Origin: Acanthosepion lycidas
Taxonomy: Eukaryota > Mollusca > Cephalopoda > Sepiida > Sepiidae
Direction: 5' to 3'
NCBI GenBank assembly: GCA_963932145.1
Contig: CAWVQA010000070.1
Location: 81,114-145,113, forward strand
DNA length: 64,000 nucleotides
This document shows, one piece after another, positions 24,884 to 37,535 of the stretch (its first letter is position 1; every line of letters begins with the position of its first letter). The position numbers were made by a program, and so were the translations under genes. The notes below the pieces were generated by a model that was not told the DNA's origin, searched no databases, and was given only the letters and a program-made list of their open reading frames with translations.

Positions 24884-26543
24884 AAAACATAAAACCTTAA
24901 ATATAACTTTGTCAAAACTTCTGAAACTAGTTAAAATCAATAAGTTTTGATTGATTTCATATCTATTTTCAATAATTTCATTGTTTTTCTAATGTTTTAA
25001 AAGAGTTATTGATATTTACAAACTAGCGTTGAAAAAGTAGTGAAAAAAGCTAGATTTTGCATGTAAATCGCTATGTAATTAAAAGTTGTGTAAAACATAA
25101 AATCTTAAATATAACTTTGTCAAAACTTCTGAAACTAGTTAAAATCAATAAGTTTTGATTGATTTCATATCGATTTTTAATAATTTCATTGTTTTTCTAA
25201 TGTTTTCAAACAGTTATTGATATTTACAAACTAGCGTAAAAAAGTAGTCAAAACAGCTAGATTTTGCATGTAAATCGCTATGTAATTAAAAGTTGTGTAA
25301 AACATAAAACCTTAAATATAACTTTGTCAAAACTTCTGAAACTAGTTAAAATCAATAAGTTTTGATTGATTTCATATCGATTTTCAATAATTTCATTGTT
25401 TTTCTAATGTTTTCAAACAGTTATTGATATTTAAAAACTAGCGTTGAAAAAGTAGTGAAAAAAGCTAGATTTTGCATGTAAATCGCTATGTAATTAAAAG
25501 TTGTGTAAAACATAAAATCTTAAATATAACTTTGTCAAAACTTCTGAAACTAGTTAAAATCAATAAGTTTTGATTGATTTCATATCGATTTTCAATAATT
25601 TCATTGTTTTTCTAATGTTTTCAATCAGTTATTGATATTTACAAACTAGCGTCAAAAAGTAGTCAAAACAGCTAGATTTTGCATGTAAATCGCTATGTAA
25701 TTAAAAGTTGTGTAAAACATAAAATCTTAAATATAACTTTGTAAAAACTTCTGAAACTAGTTAAAATCAATTAGTTTTGATTGATTTCATGTCGATTTTC
25801 AATAATTTCATTGTTTTTCTAATGTTTTCAAACAGTTATTGATATTTACAAACTAGCGTTGAAAAAGTAGTGAAAAAAGCTAGATTTTGCATGTAAATCG
25901 CTATGTAATTAAAAGTTGTGTAAAACATAAAATCTTAAATAAAACTTTGTCAAAACTTCTGAAACTAGTTAAAATCAATAAGTATTGATTGATTTCATAT
26001 CGATTTTCAATAATTTCATTGTTTTTCTAATGTTTTCAAACAGTTATTGATATTTACACACTAGTGTTAAAAAGTAGTGAAAACAGCTTGATTTTGCATG
26101 TAAATCACTATGTAATTAAAAGTTGTGTAAAACATAAAATCTTAAATATAACTTTGTCAAAACTTCTGAAACTAGTTAAAATCAATAAGTTTTGATTGAT
26201 TTCATATCGATTTTCAATAATTTCATTGTTTTTCTAATGTTTTCAAAGAGTTATTGATATTTACAAACTAGCGTTGAAAAAGTAGTGAAAAAAGCTAGAT
26301 TTTGCATGTAAATCGCTATGTAATTAAAAGTTGTGTAAAACATAAAATCTTAAATATAACTTTGTCAAAACTTCTGAAACTAGTTAAAATCAATAAGTTT
26401 TGATTGATTTCATATCGATTTTTAATAATTTCATTGTTTTTCTAATGTTTTCAAACAGTTATTGATATTTACAAACTAGCGTAAAAAAGTAGTCAAAACA
26501 GCTAGATTTTGCATGTAAATCGCTATGTAATTAAAAGTTGTGT
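24884..26543 (+). repeat. Satellite segment, eight mixed monomers
   Basis: Includes single-copy looking substitutions atctattttc and gttttaaaagag in the first monomer and atatttaaaaac near 25430. It then carries the four-monomer set caaacag A, caatcag B, aattag A, cacactagtg B known from 1868 and 16802, followed by an ordinary A-B dimer. Confidence 0.8.
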
Positions 26544-27370
26544 AAAACATAAAATCTTAAATATAACTTTGTCAAAACTTCTGAAACTAGTTAAAATCAA
26601 TAAGTTTTGATTGATTTCATATCGATTTTAAATAATTTCATTGTTTTCCTAATGATTTCAAACAGTTATTGATATTTACAAACAAGCGTTGAAAAGTAGT
26701 GAAAAAAGCTAGATTTTGCATGTAAATCGCTATGTATTTAAAAGTTGTGTAAAACATAAAATCTTAAATAAAACTTTGTCAAAACTTCTGAAACTAGTTA
26801 AAATCAATAAGTTTTGATTGATTTCATATCGATTTTTAATAATTTCATTGTTTTTCTAATGTTTTCAAACAGTTATTGATATTTACAAACTAGCGTTAAA
26901 AAGTAGTCAAAACAGATAGATTTTGCATGTAAATCGCTATGTAATTAAAAGTTGTGTAAAACATAAAACCTTAAATATAACTTTGTCAAACTTCTGAAAC
27001 TAGTTAAAATCAATAAGTTTTGATTGATTTCATATCGATTTTCAATAATTTCATTGTTTTTCTAATGATTTCAATCAGTTATTGATATTTACAAACAAGC
27101 GTTGAAAAGTAGTGAAAAAAGCTAGATTTTGCATGTAAATCGCTATGTATTTAAAAGTTGTGTAAAACATAAAATCTTAAATAAAACTTTGTCAAAACTT
27201 CTGAAACTAGTTAAAATCAATAAGTTTTGATTGATTTCATATCGATTTTTAATAATTTCATTGTTTTTCTAATGTTTTCAAACAGTTATTGATATTTACA
27301 AACTAGCGTTAAAAAGTAGTCAAAACAGATAGATTTTGCATGTAAATCGCTATGTAATTAAAAGTTGTGT
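26544..27370 (+). repeat. E-F-G-F module (827 bp)
   Basis: Fourth full occurrence of the module, with the 206 bp G carrying tttgtcaaacttc as in 21156-22189. It leads directly into the 27371-35462 higher-order series. Confidence 0.84.
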
Positions 27371-30274
27371 AAAACATAAAACCTTAAATATAACTTTGTC
27401 AAAACTTCTGAAACTAGTTAAAATCAATAAGTTTTGATTGATTTCATATCGATTTTCAATAATTTCATTGTTTTTCTAATGTTTTCAAACAGTTATTCAT
27501 ATTTACAAACTAGCGTTGAAAAAGTAGTGAAAAAAGCTAGATTTTGCATGTAAATCGCTATGTAAGTAAAAGTTGTGTAAAACATAAAATCTTAAATAAA
27601 ACTTTGTCAAAACTTCTGAAACTAGTTAAAATCAATAAGTTTCGATTGATTTCATATCGATTTTCAATAATTTCATTGTTTTTCTAATGTTTTCAATCAG
27701 TTATTGATATTTACAAACTAGCGTCAAAAAGTAGTCAAAACAGCTAGATTTTGCATGTAAATCGCTATGTAATTAAAAGTTGTGTAAAACATAAAATCTT
27801 AAATATAACTTTGTCAAAACTTCTGAAACTAGTTAAAATCAATAAGTTTTGATTGATTTCATATCGATTTTCAATAATTTCATTGTTTTTCTAATGTTTT
27901 CAAACAGTTATTGATATTTACAAACTAGCGTTGAAAAAGTAGTGAAAAAAGCTAGATTTTGCATGTAAATCGCTATGTAATTAAAAGTTGTGTAAAACAT
28001 AAAATCTTAAATAAAATTTTGTCAAAACTTCTGAAACTAGTTAAAATCAATAAGTATTGATTGATTTCATATCGATTTTCAATAATTTCATTGTTTTTCT
28101 AATGTTTTCAAACAGTTATTGATATTTACACACTAGCGTTAAAAAGTAGTCAAAACAGCTTGATTTTGCATGTAAATCGCTATGTAATTAAAAGTTGTGT
28201 AAAACATAAAATCTTAAATATAACTTTGTCAAAACTTCTGAAACTAGTTAAAATCAATAAGTTTTGATTGATTTCATATCGATTTTCAATAATTTCATTG
28301 TTTTTCTAATGTTTTCAAAGAGTTATTGATATTTACAAACTAGCGTTGAAAAAGTAGTGAAAAAAGCTAGATTTTGCATGTAAATCGCGATGTAATTAAA
28401 AGTTGTGTAAAACATAAAATCTTAAATAAAACTTTGTCAAAACTTCTGAAACTAGTTAAAATCAATAAGTTTTGATTGATTTCATATCGATTTTCAATAA
28501 TTTCATTGTTTTTCTAATGTTTTCAATCAGTTATTGATATTTACAAACTAGCGTCAAAAAGTAGTCAAAACAGCTAGATTTTGCATGTAAATCGCTATGT
28601 AATTAAAAGTTGTGTAAAACATAAAATCTTAAATATAACTTTGTCAAAACTTCTGAAACTAGTTAAAATCAATAAGTTTTGATTGATTTCATAACGATTT
28701 TCAATAATTTCATTGTTTTTCTAATGTTTTCAAACAGTTATTGATATTTACAAACTAGCGTTGAAAAAGTAGTGAAAAAAGCTAGATTTTGCATGTAAAT
28801 CGCTATGTAATTAAAAGTTGTGTAAAACATAAAATCTTAAATATAACTTTGTCAAAACTTCTGAAACTAGTTAAAATCAATAAGTTTTGATTGATTTCAT
28901 ATCGATTTTCAATAATTTCATTGTTTTTCTAATGTTTTCAAAGAGTTATTGATATTTACAAACTAGCGTTGAAAAAGTAGTGAAAAAAGCTAGATTTTGC
29001 ATGTAAATCGCTATGTAATTAAAAGTTGTGTAAAACATAAAATCTTAAATAAAACTTTGTCAAAACTTCTGAAACTAGTTAAAATCAATAAGTTTTGATT
29101 GATTTCATATCGATTTTCAATAATTTCATTGTTTTTCTAATGTTTTCAATCAGTTATTGATATTTACAAACTAGCGTCAAAAAGTAGTCAAAACAGCTAG
29201 ATTTTGCATGTAAATCGCTATGTAATTAAAAGTTGTGTAAAACATAAAATCTTAAATATAACTTTGTCAAAACTTCTGAAACTAGTTAAAATCAATAAGT
29301 TTTGATTGATTTCATATCGATTTTCAATAATTTCATTGTTTTTCTAATGTTTTCAAACAGTTATTGATATTTACAAACTAGCGTTGAAAAAGTAGTGAAA
29401 AAAGCTAGATTTTGCATGTAAATCGCTATGTAATTAAAAGTTGTGTAAAACATAAAATCTTAAATATAACTTTGTCAAAACTTCTGAAACTAGTTAAAAT
29501 CAATAAGTTTTGATTGATTTCATATCGATTTTCAATAATTTCATTGTTTTTCTAATGTTTTCAATCAGTTATTGATATTTACAAACTAGCGTCAAAAAGT
29601 AGTCAAAACAGCTAGATTTTGCATGTAAATCGCTATGTAATTAAAAGTTGTGTAAAACATAAAATCTTAAATATAACTTTGTAAAAACTTCTGAAACTAG
29701 TTAAAATCAATTAGTTTTGATTGATTTCATATCGATTTTCAATAATTTCATTGTTTTTCTAATGTTTTCAAACAGTTATTGATATTTAAAACTAGCGTTG
29801 AAAAAGTAGTGAAAAAACCTAGATTTTGCATGTAAATCGCTATGTAATTAAAAGTTGTGTAAAACATAAAATCTTAAATATAACTTTGTCAAAACTTCTG
29901 AAACTAGTTAAAATCAATAAGTTTTGATTGATTTCATATCGATTTTCAATAATTTCATTGTTTTCCTAATGATTTCAAACAGTTATTGATATTTACAAAC
30001 AAGCGTTGAAAAGTAGTGAAAAAAGCTAGATTTTGCATGTAAATCGCTATGTATTTAAAAGTTGTGTAAAACATAAAATCTTAAATAAAACTTTGTCAAA
30101 ACTTCTGAAACTAGTTAAAATCAATAAGTTTTGATTGATTTCATATCGATTTTTAATAATTTCATTGTTTTTCTAATGTTTTCAAACAGTTATTGATATT
30201 TACAAACTAGCGTTAAAAAGTAGTCAAAACAGATAGATTTTGCATGTAAATCGCTATGTAATTAAAAGTTGTGT
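27371..30274 (+). repeat. Higher-order repeat series II, copy 1 (14 monomers, 2904 bp)
   Basis: Order: accttaa A with tgtaagtaaaag, caatcag B with aagtttcgattg, A, aagtattg/cacact B, caaagag A with atcgcgatg, caatcag B, A, A, caatcag B, A, caatcag B, aattag A with aaaacctag, E-like, F. The rare aagtttcg (27641) and atcgcgatg (28386) marks return at 30545 and 31291. Confidence 0.88.
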
Positions 30275-33200
30275 AAAACATAAAACCTTAAATATAACTT
30301 TGTCAAAACTTCTGAAACTAGTTAAAATCAATAAGTTTTGATTGATTTCATATCGATTTTCAATAATTTCATTGTTTTTCTAATGTTTTCAAACAGTTAT
30401 TGATATTTACAAACTAGCGTTGAAAAAGTAGTGAAAAAAGCTAGATTTTGCATGTAAATCGCTATGTAAGTAAAAGTTGTGTAAAACATAAAATCTTAAA
30501 TAAAACTTTGTCAAAACTTCTGAAACTAGTTAAAATCAATAAGTTTCGATTGATTTCATATCGATTTTCAATAATTTCATTGTTTTTCTAATGTTTTCAA
30601 TCAGTTATTGATATTTACAAACTAGCGTCAAAAAGTAGTCAAAACAGCTAGATTTTGCATGTAAATCGCTATGTAATTAAAAGTTGTGTAAAACATAAAA
30701 TCTTAAATATAACTTTGTCAAAACTTCTGAAACTAGTTAAAATCAATAAGTTTTGATTGATTTCATATCGATTTTCAATAATTTCATTGTTTTTCTAATG
30801 TTTTCAAACAGTTATTGATATTTACAAACTAGCGTTGAAAAAGTAGTGAAAAAAGCTAGATTTTGCATGTAAATCGCTATGTAATTAAAAGTTGTGTAAA
30901 ACATAAAATCTTAAATAAAACTTTGTCAAAACTTCTGAAACTAGTTAAAATCAATAAGTATTGATTGATTTCATATCGATTTTCAATAATTTCATTGTTT
31001 TTCTAATGTTTTCAAACAGTTATTGATATTTACACACTAGCGTTGAAAAAGTAGTCAAAACAGCTTGATTTTGCATGTAAATCGCTATGTAATTAAAAGT
31101 TGTGTAAAACATAAAATCTTAAATATAACTTTGTCAAAACTTCTGAAACTAGTTAAAATCAATAAGTTTTGATTGATTTCATATCGATTTTCAATAATTT
31201 CATTGTTTTTCTAATGTTTTCAAAGAGTTATTGATATTTACAAACTAGCGTTGAAAAAGTAGTGAAAAAAGCTAGATTTTGCATGTAAATCGCGATGTAA
31301 TTAAAAGTTGTGTAAAACATAAAATCTTAAATAAAACTTTGTCAAAACTTCTGAAACTAGTTAAAATCAATAAGTTTTGATTGATTTCATATCGATTTTC
31401 AATAATTTCATTGTTTTTCTAATGTTTTCAATCAGTTATTGATATTTACAAACTAGCGTCAAAAAGTAGTCAAAACAGCTAGATTTTGCATGTAAATCGC
31501 TATGTAATTAAAAGTTGTGTAAAACATAAAATCTTAAATATAACTTTGTCAAAACTTCTGAAACTAGTTAAAATCAATAAGTTTTGATTGATTTCATATC
31601 GATTTTCAATAATTTCATTGTTTTTCTAATGTTTTCAAAGAGTTATTGATATTTACAAACTAGCGTTGAAAAAGTAGTGAAAAAAGCTAGATTTTGCATG
31701 TAAATCGCTATGTAATTAAAAGTTGTGTAAAACATAAAATCTTAAATAAAACTTTGTCAAAACTTCTGAAACTAGTTAAAATCAATAAGTATTGATTGAT
31801 TTCATATCGATTTTCAATAATTTCATTGTTTTTCTAATGTTTTCAAACAGTTATTGATATTTACACACTAGCGTTAAAAAGTAGTCAAAACAGCTTGATT
31901 TTGCATGTAAATCGCTATGTAATTAAAAGTTGTGTAAAACATAAAATCTTAAATATAACTTTGTCAAAACTTCTGAAACTAGTTAAAATCAATAAGTTTT
32001 GATTGATTTCATATCGATTTTCAATAATTTCATTGTTTTTCTAATGTTTTCAAAGAGTTATTGATATTTACAAACTAGCGTTGAAAAAGTAGTGAAAAAA
32101 GCTAGATTTTGCATGTAAATCGCTATGTAATTAAAAGTTGTGTAAAACATAAAATCTTAAATAAAACTTTGTCAAAACTTCTGAAACTAGTTAAAATCAA
32201 TAAGTTTTGATTGATTTCATATCGATTTTCAATAATTTCATTGTTTTTCTAATGTTTTCAATCAGTTATTGATATTTACAAACTAGCGTCAAAAAGTAGT
32301 CAAAACAGATAGATTTTGCATGTAAATCGCTATGTAATTAAAAGTTGTGTAAAACATAAAATCTTAAATATAACTTTGTCAAAACTTCTGAAACTAGTTA
32401 AAATCAATAAGTTTTGATTGATTTCATATCGATTTTCAATAATTTCATTGTTTTTCTAATGTTTTCAAACAGTTATTGATATTTACAAACTAGCGTTGAA
32501 AAAGTAGTGAAAAAAGCTAGATTTTGCATGTAAATCGCTATGTAATTAAAAGTTGTGTAAAACATAAAATCTTAAATATAACTTTGTCAAAACTTCTGAA
32601 ACTAGTTAAAATCAATAAGTTTTGATTGATTTCATATCGATTTTCAATAATTTCATTGTTTTTCTAATGTTTTCAATCAGTTATTGATATTTACAAACTA
32701 GCGTCAAAAAGTAGTCAAAACAGCTAGATTTTGCATGTAAATCGCTATGTAATTAAAAGTTGTGTAAAACATAAAATCTTAAATATAACTTTGTAAAAAC
32801 TTCTGAAACTAGTTAAAATCAATTAGTTTTGATTGATTTCATATCGATTTTCAATAATTTCATTGTTTTTCTAATGTTTTCAAAAAGTTATTGATATTTA
32901 CAAACTAGCGTTGAAAAAGTAGTGAAAAAACCTAGATTTTGCATGTAAATCGCTATGTAATTAAAAGTTGTGTAAAACATAAAATCTTAAATATAACTTT
33001 GTCAAAACTTCTGAAACTAGTTAAAATCAATAAGTTTTGATTGATTTCATATTGATTTTCAATAATTTCATTGTTTTCCTAATGATTTCAAACAGTTATT
33101 GATATTTACAAACAAGCGTTGAAAAGTAGTGAAAAAAGCTAGATTTTGCATGTAAATCGCTATGTATTTAAAAGTTGTGTAAAACATAAAATCTTAAATA

Positions 33201-33387
33201 AAACTTTGTCAAAACTTCTGAAACTAGTTAAAATCAATAAGTTTTGATTGATTTCATATCGATTTTTAATAATTTCATTGTTTTTCTAATGTTTTCAAAC
33301 AGTTATTGATATTTACAAACTAGCGTTAAAAAGTAGTCAAAACAGATAGATTTTGCATGTAAATCGCTATGTAATTAAAATTTGTGT
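30275..33387 (+). repeat. Higher-order repeat series II, copy 2 (15 monomers, 3113 bp)
   Basis: Same start and end order as copy 1, but the middle reads A (caaagag), aagtattg/cacact B, A (caaagag) where copy 1 has A, A, so it is one monomer longer. The monomer at 30898 is an A/B hybrid with gttgaaaaag before gtcaaaacag. The aaaacctag mark recurs at 32931. Confidence 0.88.
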
Positions 33388-35462
33388 AAAACATAAAACC
33401 TTAAATATAACTTTGTCAAAACTTCTGAAACTAGTTAAAATCAATAAGTTTTGAATGATTTCATATCGATTTTCAATAATTTCATTGTTTTTCTAACGTT
33501 TTCAAACAGTTATTGATATTTACAAACTAGCGTTGAAAAAGTAGTGAAAAAAGCTAGATTTTGCATGTAAATCGCTATGTAAGTAAAAGTTGTGTAAAAC
33601 ATAAAATCTTAAATAAAACTTTGTAAAAACTTCTGAAACTAGTTAAAATCAATAAGTTTTGATTGATTTCATATCGATTTTCAATAATTTCATTGTTTTT
33701 CTAATGTTTTCAATCAGTTATTGATATTTACAAACTAGCGTCAAAAAGTAGTCAAAACAGCTAGATTTTGCATGTAAATCGCTATGTAATTAAAAGTTGT
33801 GTAAAACATAAAATCTTAAATATAACTTTGTAAAAACTTCTGAAACTAGTTAAAATCAATAAGTTTTGATTGATTTCATATCGATTTTCAATAATTTCAT
33901 TGTTTTTCTAATGTTTTCAAACAGTTATTGATATTTACAAACTAGCGTTGAAAAAGTAGTGAAAAAAGCTAGATTTTGCATGTAAATCGCTATGTAATTA
34001 AAAGTTGTGTAAAACATAAAATCTTAAATAAAACTTTGTCAAAACTTCTGAAACTAGTTAAAATCAATAAGTATTGATTGATTTCATATCGATTTTCAAT
34101 AATTTCATTGTTTTTCTAATGTTTTCAAACAGTTATTGATATTTACACACTAGCGTTAAAAAGTAGTCAAAACAGCTTGATTTTGCATGTAAATCGCTAT
34201 GTAATTAAAAGTTGTGTAAAACATAAAATCTTAAATATAACTTTGTCAAAACTTCTGAAACTAGTTAAAATCAATAAGTTTTGATTGATTTCATATCGAT
34301 TTTCAATAATTTCATTGTTTTTCTAATGTTTTCAAAGAGTTATTGATATTTACAAACTAGCGTTGAAAAAGTAGTGAAAAAAGCTAGATTTTGCATGTAA
34401 ATCGCTATGTAATTAAAAGTTGTGTAAAACATAAAATCTTAAATAAAACTTTGTCAAAACTTCTGAAACTAGTTAAAATCAATAAGTTTTGATTGATTTC
34501 ATATCGATTTTCAATAATTTCATTGTTTTTCTAATGTTTTCAATCAGTTATTGATATTTACAAACTAGCGTCAAAAAGTAGTCAAAACAGCTAGATTTTG
34601 CATGTAAATCGCTATGTAATTAAAAGTTGTGTAAAACATAAAATCTTAAATATAACTTTGTCAAAACTTCTGAAACTAGTTAAAATCAATAAGTTTTGAT
34701 TGATTTCATATCGATTTTCAATAATTTCATTGTTTTTCTAATGTTTTCAAACAGTTATTGATATTTACAAACTAGCGTTGAAAAAGTAGTGAAAAAAGCT
34801 AGATTTTGCATGTAAATCGCTATGTAATTAAAAGTTGTGTAAAACATAAAATCTTAAATATAACTTTGTCAAAACTTCTGAAACTAGTTAAAATCAATAA
34901 GTTTTGATTGATTTCATATCGATTTTCAATAATTTCATTGTTTTTCTAATGTTTTCAATCAGTTATTGATATTTACAAACTAGCGTCAAAAAGTAGTCAA
35001 AACAGCTAGATTTTGCATGTAAATCGCTATGTAATTAAAAGTTGTGTAAAACATAAAATCTTAAATATAACTTTGTAAAAACTTCTGAAACTAGTTAAAA
35101 TCAATTAGTTTTGATTGATTTCATATCGATTTTCAATAATTTCATTGTTTTTCTAATGTTTTCAAACAGTTATTGATATTTACAAACTAGCGTTGAAAAA
35201 GTAGTGAAAAAACCTAGATTTTGCATGTAAATCGCTATGTAATTAAAAGTTGTGTAAAACATAAAATCTTAAATATAACTTTGTCAAAACTTCTGAAACT
35301 AGTTAAAATCAATAAGTTTTGATTGATTTCATATCGATTTTTAATAATTTCATTGTTTTCCTAATGATTTCAAACAGTTATTGATATTTACAAACTAGCG
35401 TTGAAAAGTAGTGAAAAAAGCTAGATTTTGCATGTAAATCGCTATGTATTTAAAAGTTGTGT
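33388..35462 (+). repeat. Higher-order repeat series II, copy 3 (10 monomers)
   Basis: Begins with the same accttaa/tgtaagtaaaag, caatcag, A, cacact, caaagag, caatcag run but lacks five inner monomers before aattag/aaaacctag (35048) and the E-like monomer (35256). Private changes include gaatgattt and ctaacgtttt in its first monomer. Its last two monomers are also the first two of the next duplication. Confidence 0.83.
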
Positions 35463-37535
35463 AAAACATAAAATCTTAAATATAACTTTGTCAAAACTTC
35501 TGAAACTAGTTAAAATCAATAAGTATTGATTGATTTCATATCGATTTTCAATAATTTCATTGTTTTTCTAATGTTTTCAAACAGTTATTGATATTTACAA
35601 ACTAGCGTTGAAAAAGTAGTGAAAAAAGCTAGATTTTGCATGTAAATCGCTATGTAATTAAAAGTTGTGTAAAACATAAAATCTTAAATAAAACTTTGTC
35701 AAAACTTCTGAAACTAGTTAAAATCAATAAGTTTTGATTGATTTCATATCGATTTTCAATAATTTCATTGTTTTTCTAATGTTTTCAATCAGTTATTGAT
35801 ATTTACAAACTAGCGTCAAAAAGTAGTCAAAACAGCTAGATTTTGCATGTAAATCGCTATGTAATTAAAAGTTGTGTAAAACATAAAATCTTAAATATAA
35901 CTTTGTCAAAACTTCTGAAACTAGTTAAAATCAATAAGTTTTGATTGATTTCATATCGATTTTCAATAATTTCATTGTTTTTCTAATGTTTTCAAACAGT
36001 TATTGATATTTACAAACTAGCGTTGAAAAAGTAGTGAAAAAAGGTAGATTTTGCATGTAAATCGCTATGTAATTAAAAGTTGTGTAAAACATAAAATCTT
36101 AAATAAAACTTTGTCAAAACTTCTGAAACTAGTTAAAATCAATAAGTATTGATTGATTTCATATCGATTTTCAATAATTTCATTGTTTTTCTAATGTTTT
36201 CAAACAGTTATTGATATTTACACACTAGCGTTAAAAAGTAATCAAAACAGCTTGATTTTGCATGTAAATCGCGATGTTATTAAAAGTTGTGTAAAACATA
36301 ATATCTTAAATATAACTTTGTCAAAACTTCTGAAACTAGTTAAAATCAATAAGTTTTGATTGATTTCATATCGATTTTCAATAATTTCATTGTTTTTCTA
36401 ATGTTTTCAAAGAGTTATTGATATTTACAAACTAGCGTTGAAAAAGTAGTGAAAAGCTAGATTTTGCATGTAAATCGCTATGTAATTAAAAGTTGTGTAA
36501 AACATAAAATCTTAAATATAACTTTGTCAAAACTTCTGAAACTAGTTAAAATCAATAAGTTTTGATTGATTTCATATCGATTTTTAATAATTTCATTGTT
36601 TTTCTAATGTTTTCAAACAGTTATTGATATTTACAAACTAGCGTAAAAAAGTAGTCAAAACAGCTAGATTTTGCATGTAAATCGCTATGTAATTAAAAGT
36701 TGTGTAAAACATAAAATCTTAAATATAACTTTGTCAAAACTTCTGAAACTAGTTAAAATCAATAAGTTTTGATTGATTTCATATCGATTTTCAATAATTT
36801 CATTGTTTTCCTAATGTTTTCAAACAGTTATTGATATTTACAAACAAGCGTTGAAAAAGTAGAGAAAAAAGCTAGATTTTGCATGTAAATCGCTATGTAA
36901 TTAAAAGTTGTGTAAAACATAAAATCTTAAATAAAACTTTGTCAAAACTTCTGAAACTAGTTAAAATCAATAAGTTTTGATTGATTTCATATCGATTTTC
37001 AATAATTTCATTGTTTTTCTAATGTTTTCAAACAGTTATTGATATTTACAAACTAGCGTTGACAAAGTAGTGAAAAAAGCTAGATTTTGCATGTAAATCG
37101 CTATTTAATTAAAAGTTGTGTAAAACATAAAATCTTAAATATAACTTTGTCAAAACTTCTGAAACTAGTTAAAATCAATAAGTTTTGATTGATTTCATAT
37201 CGATTTTCAATAATTTCATTGTTTTTCTAATGTTTTCAAACAGTTATTTATATTTACACACTAGCGTTAAAAAGTAGTCAAAACAGCTTGATTTTGCATG
37301 TAAATCGCTATGCAATTAAAAGTTGTGTAAAACATAAAATTTTAAATAAAACTTTGTCAAAACTTCTGAAACTAGTTAAAATCAATAAGTTTTGATTGAT
37401 TTCATATCGATTTTTAATAATTTCATTGTTTTTCTAATGTTTTCAAACATTTATTGATATTTACAAACTAGCGTTAAAAAGTAGTCAAAACAGATAGATT
37501 TTGCATGTAAATCGCTATGTAATTAAAAGTTGTGT
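35048..37535 (+). repeat. Twelve-monomer tandem duplication, unit 1 (2488 bp)
   Basis: Carries many private marks in order: aaaacctag, E-like with tgtattt, aaggtagatt (36043), aagtaatcaaaac with gcgatgttatt and cataatatc, a 2 bp shortened gtgaaaagctag, aaacaagcg with agtagagaaaa, gttgacaaag with ctatttaatt, gttatttata with atgcaattaaaag, and caaacatttattg. All recur in unit 2 exactly 2488 bp later. Confidence 0.92.

Noticed and set aside
20122-27370. Transposon insertion marking the E/G subtype
   Set aside because: The subtype differs by scattered substitutions and single-base losses only; length and phase are kept, with no terminal repeats or target duplication.
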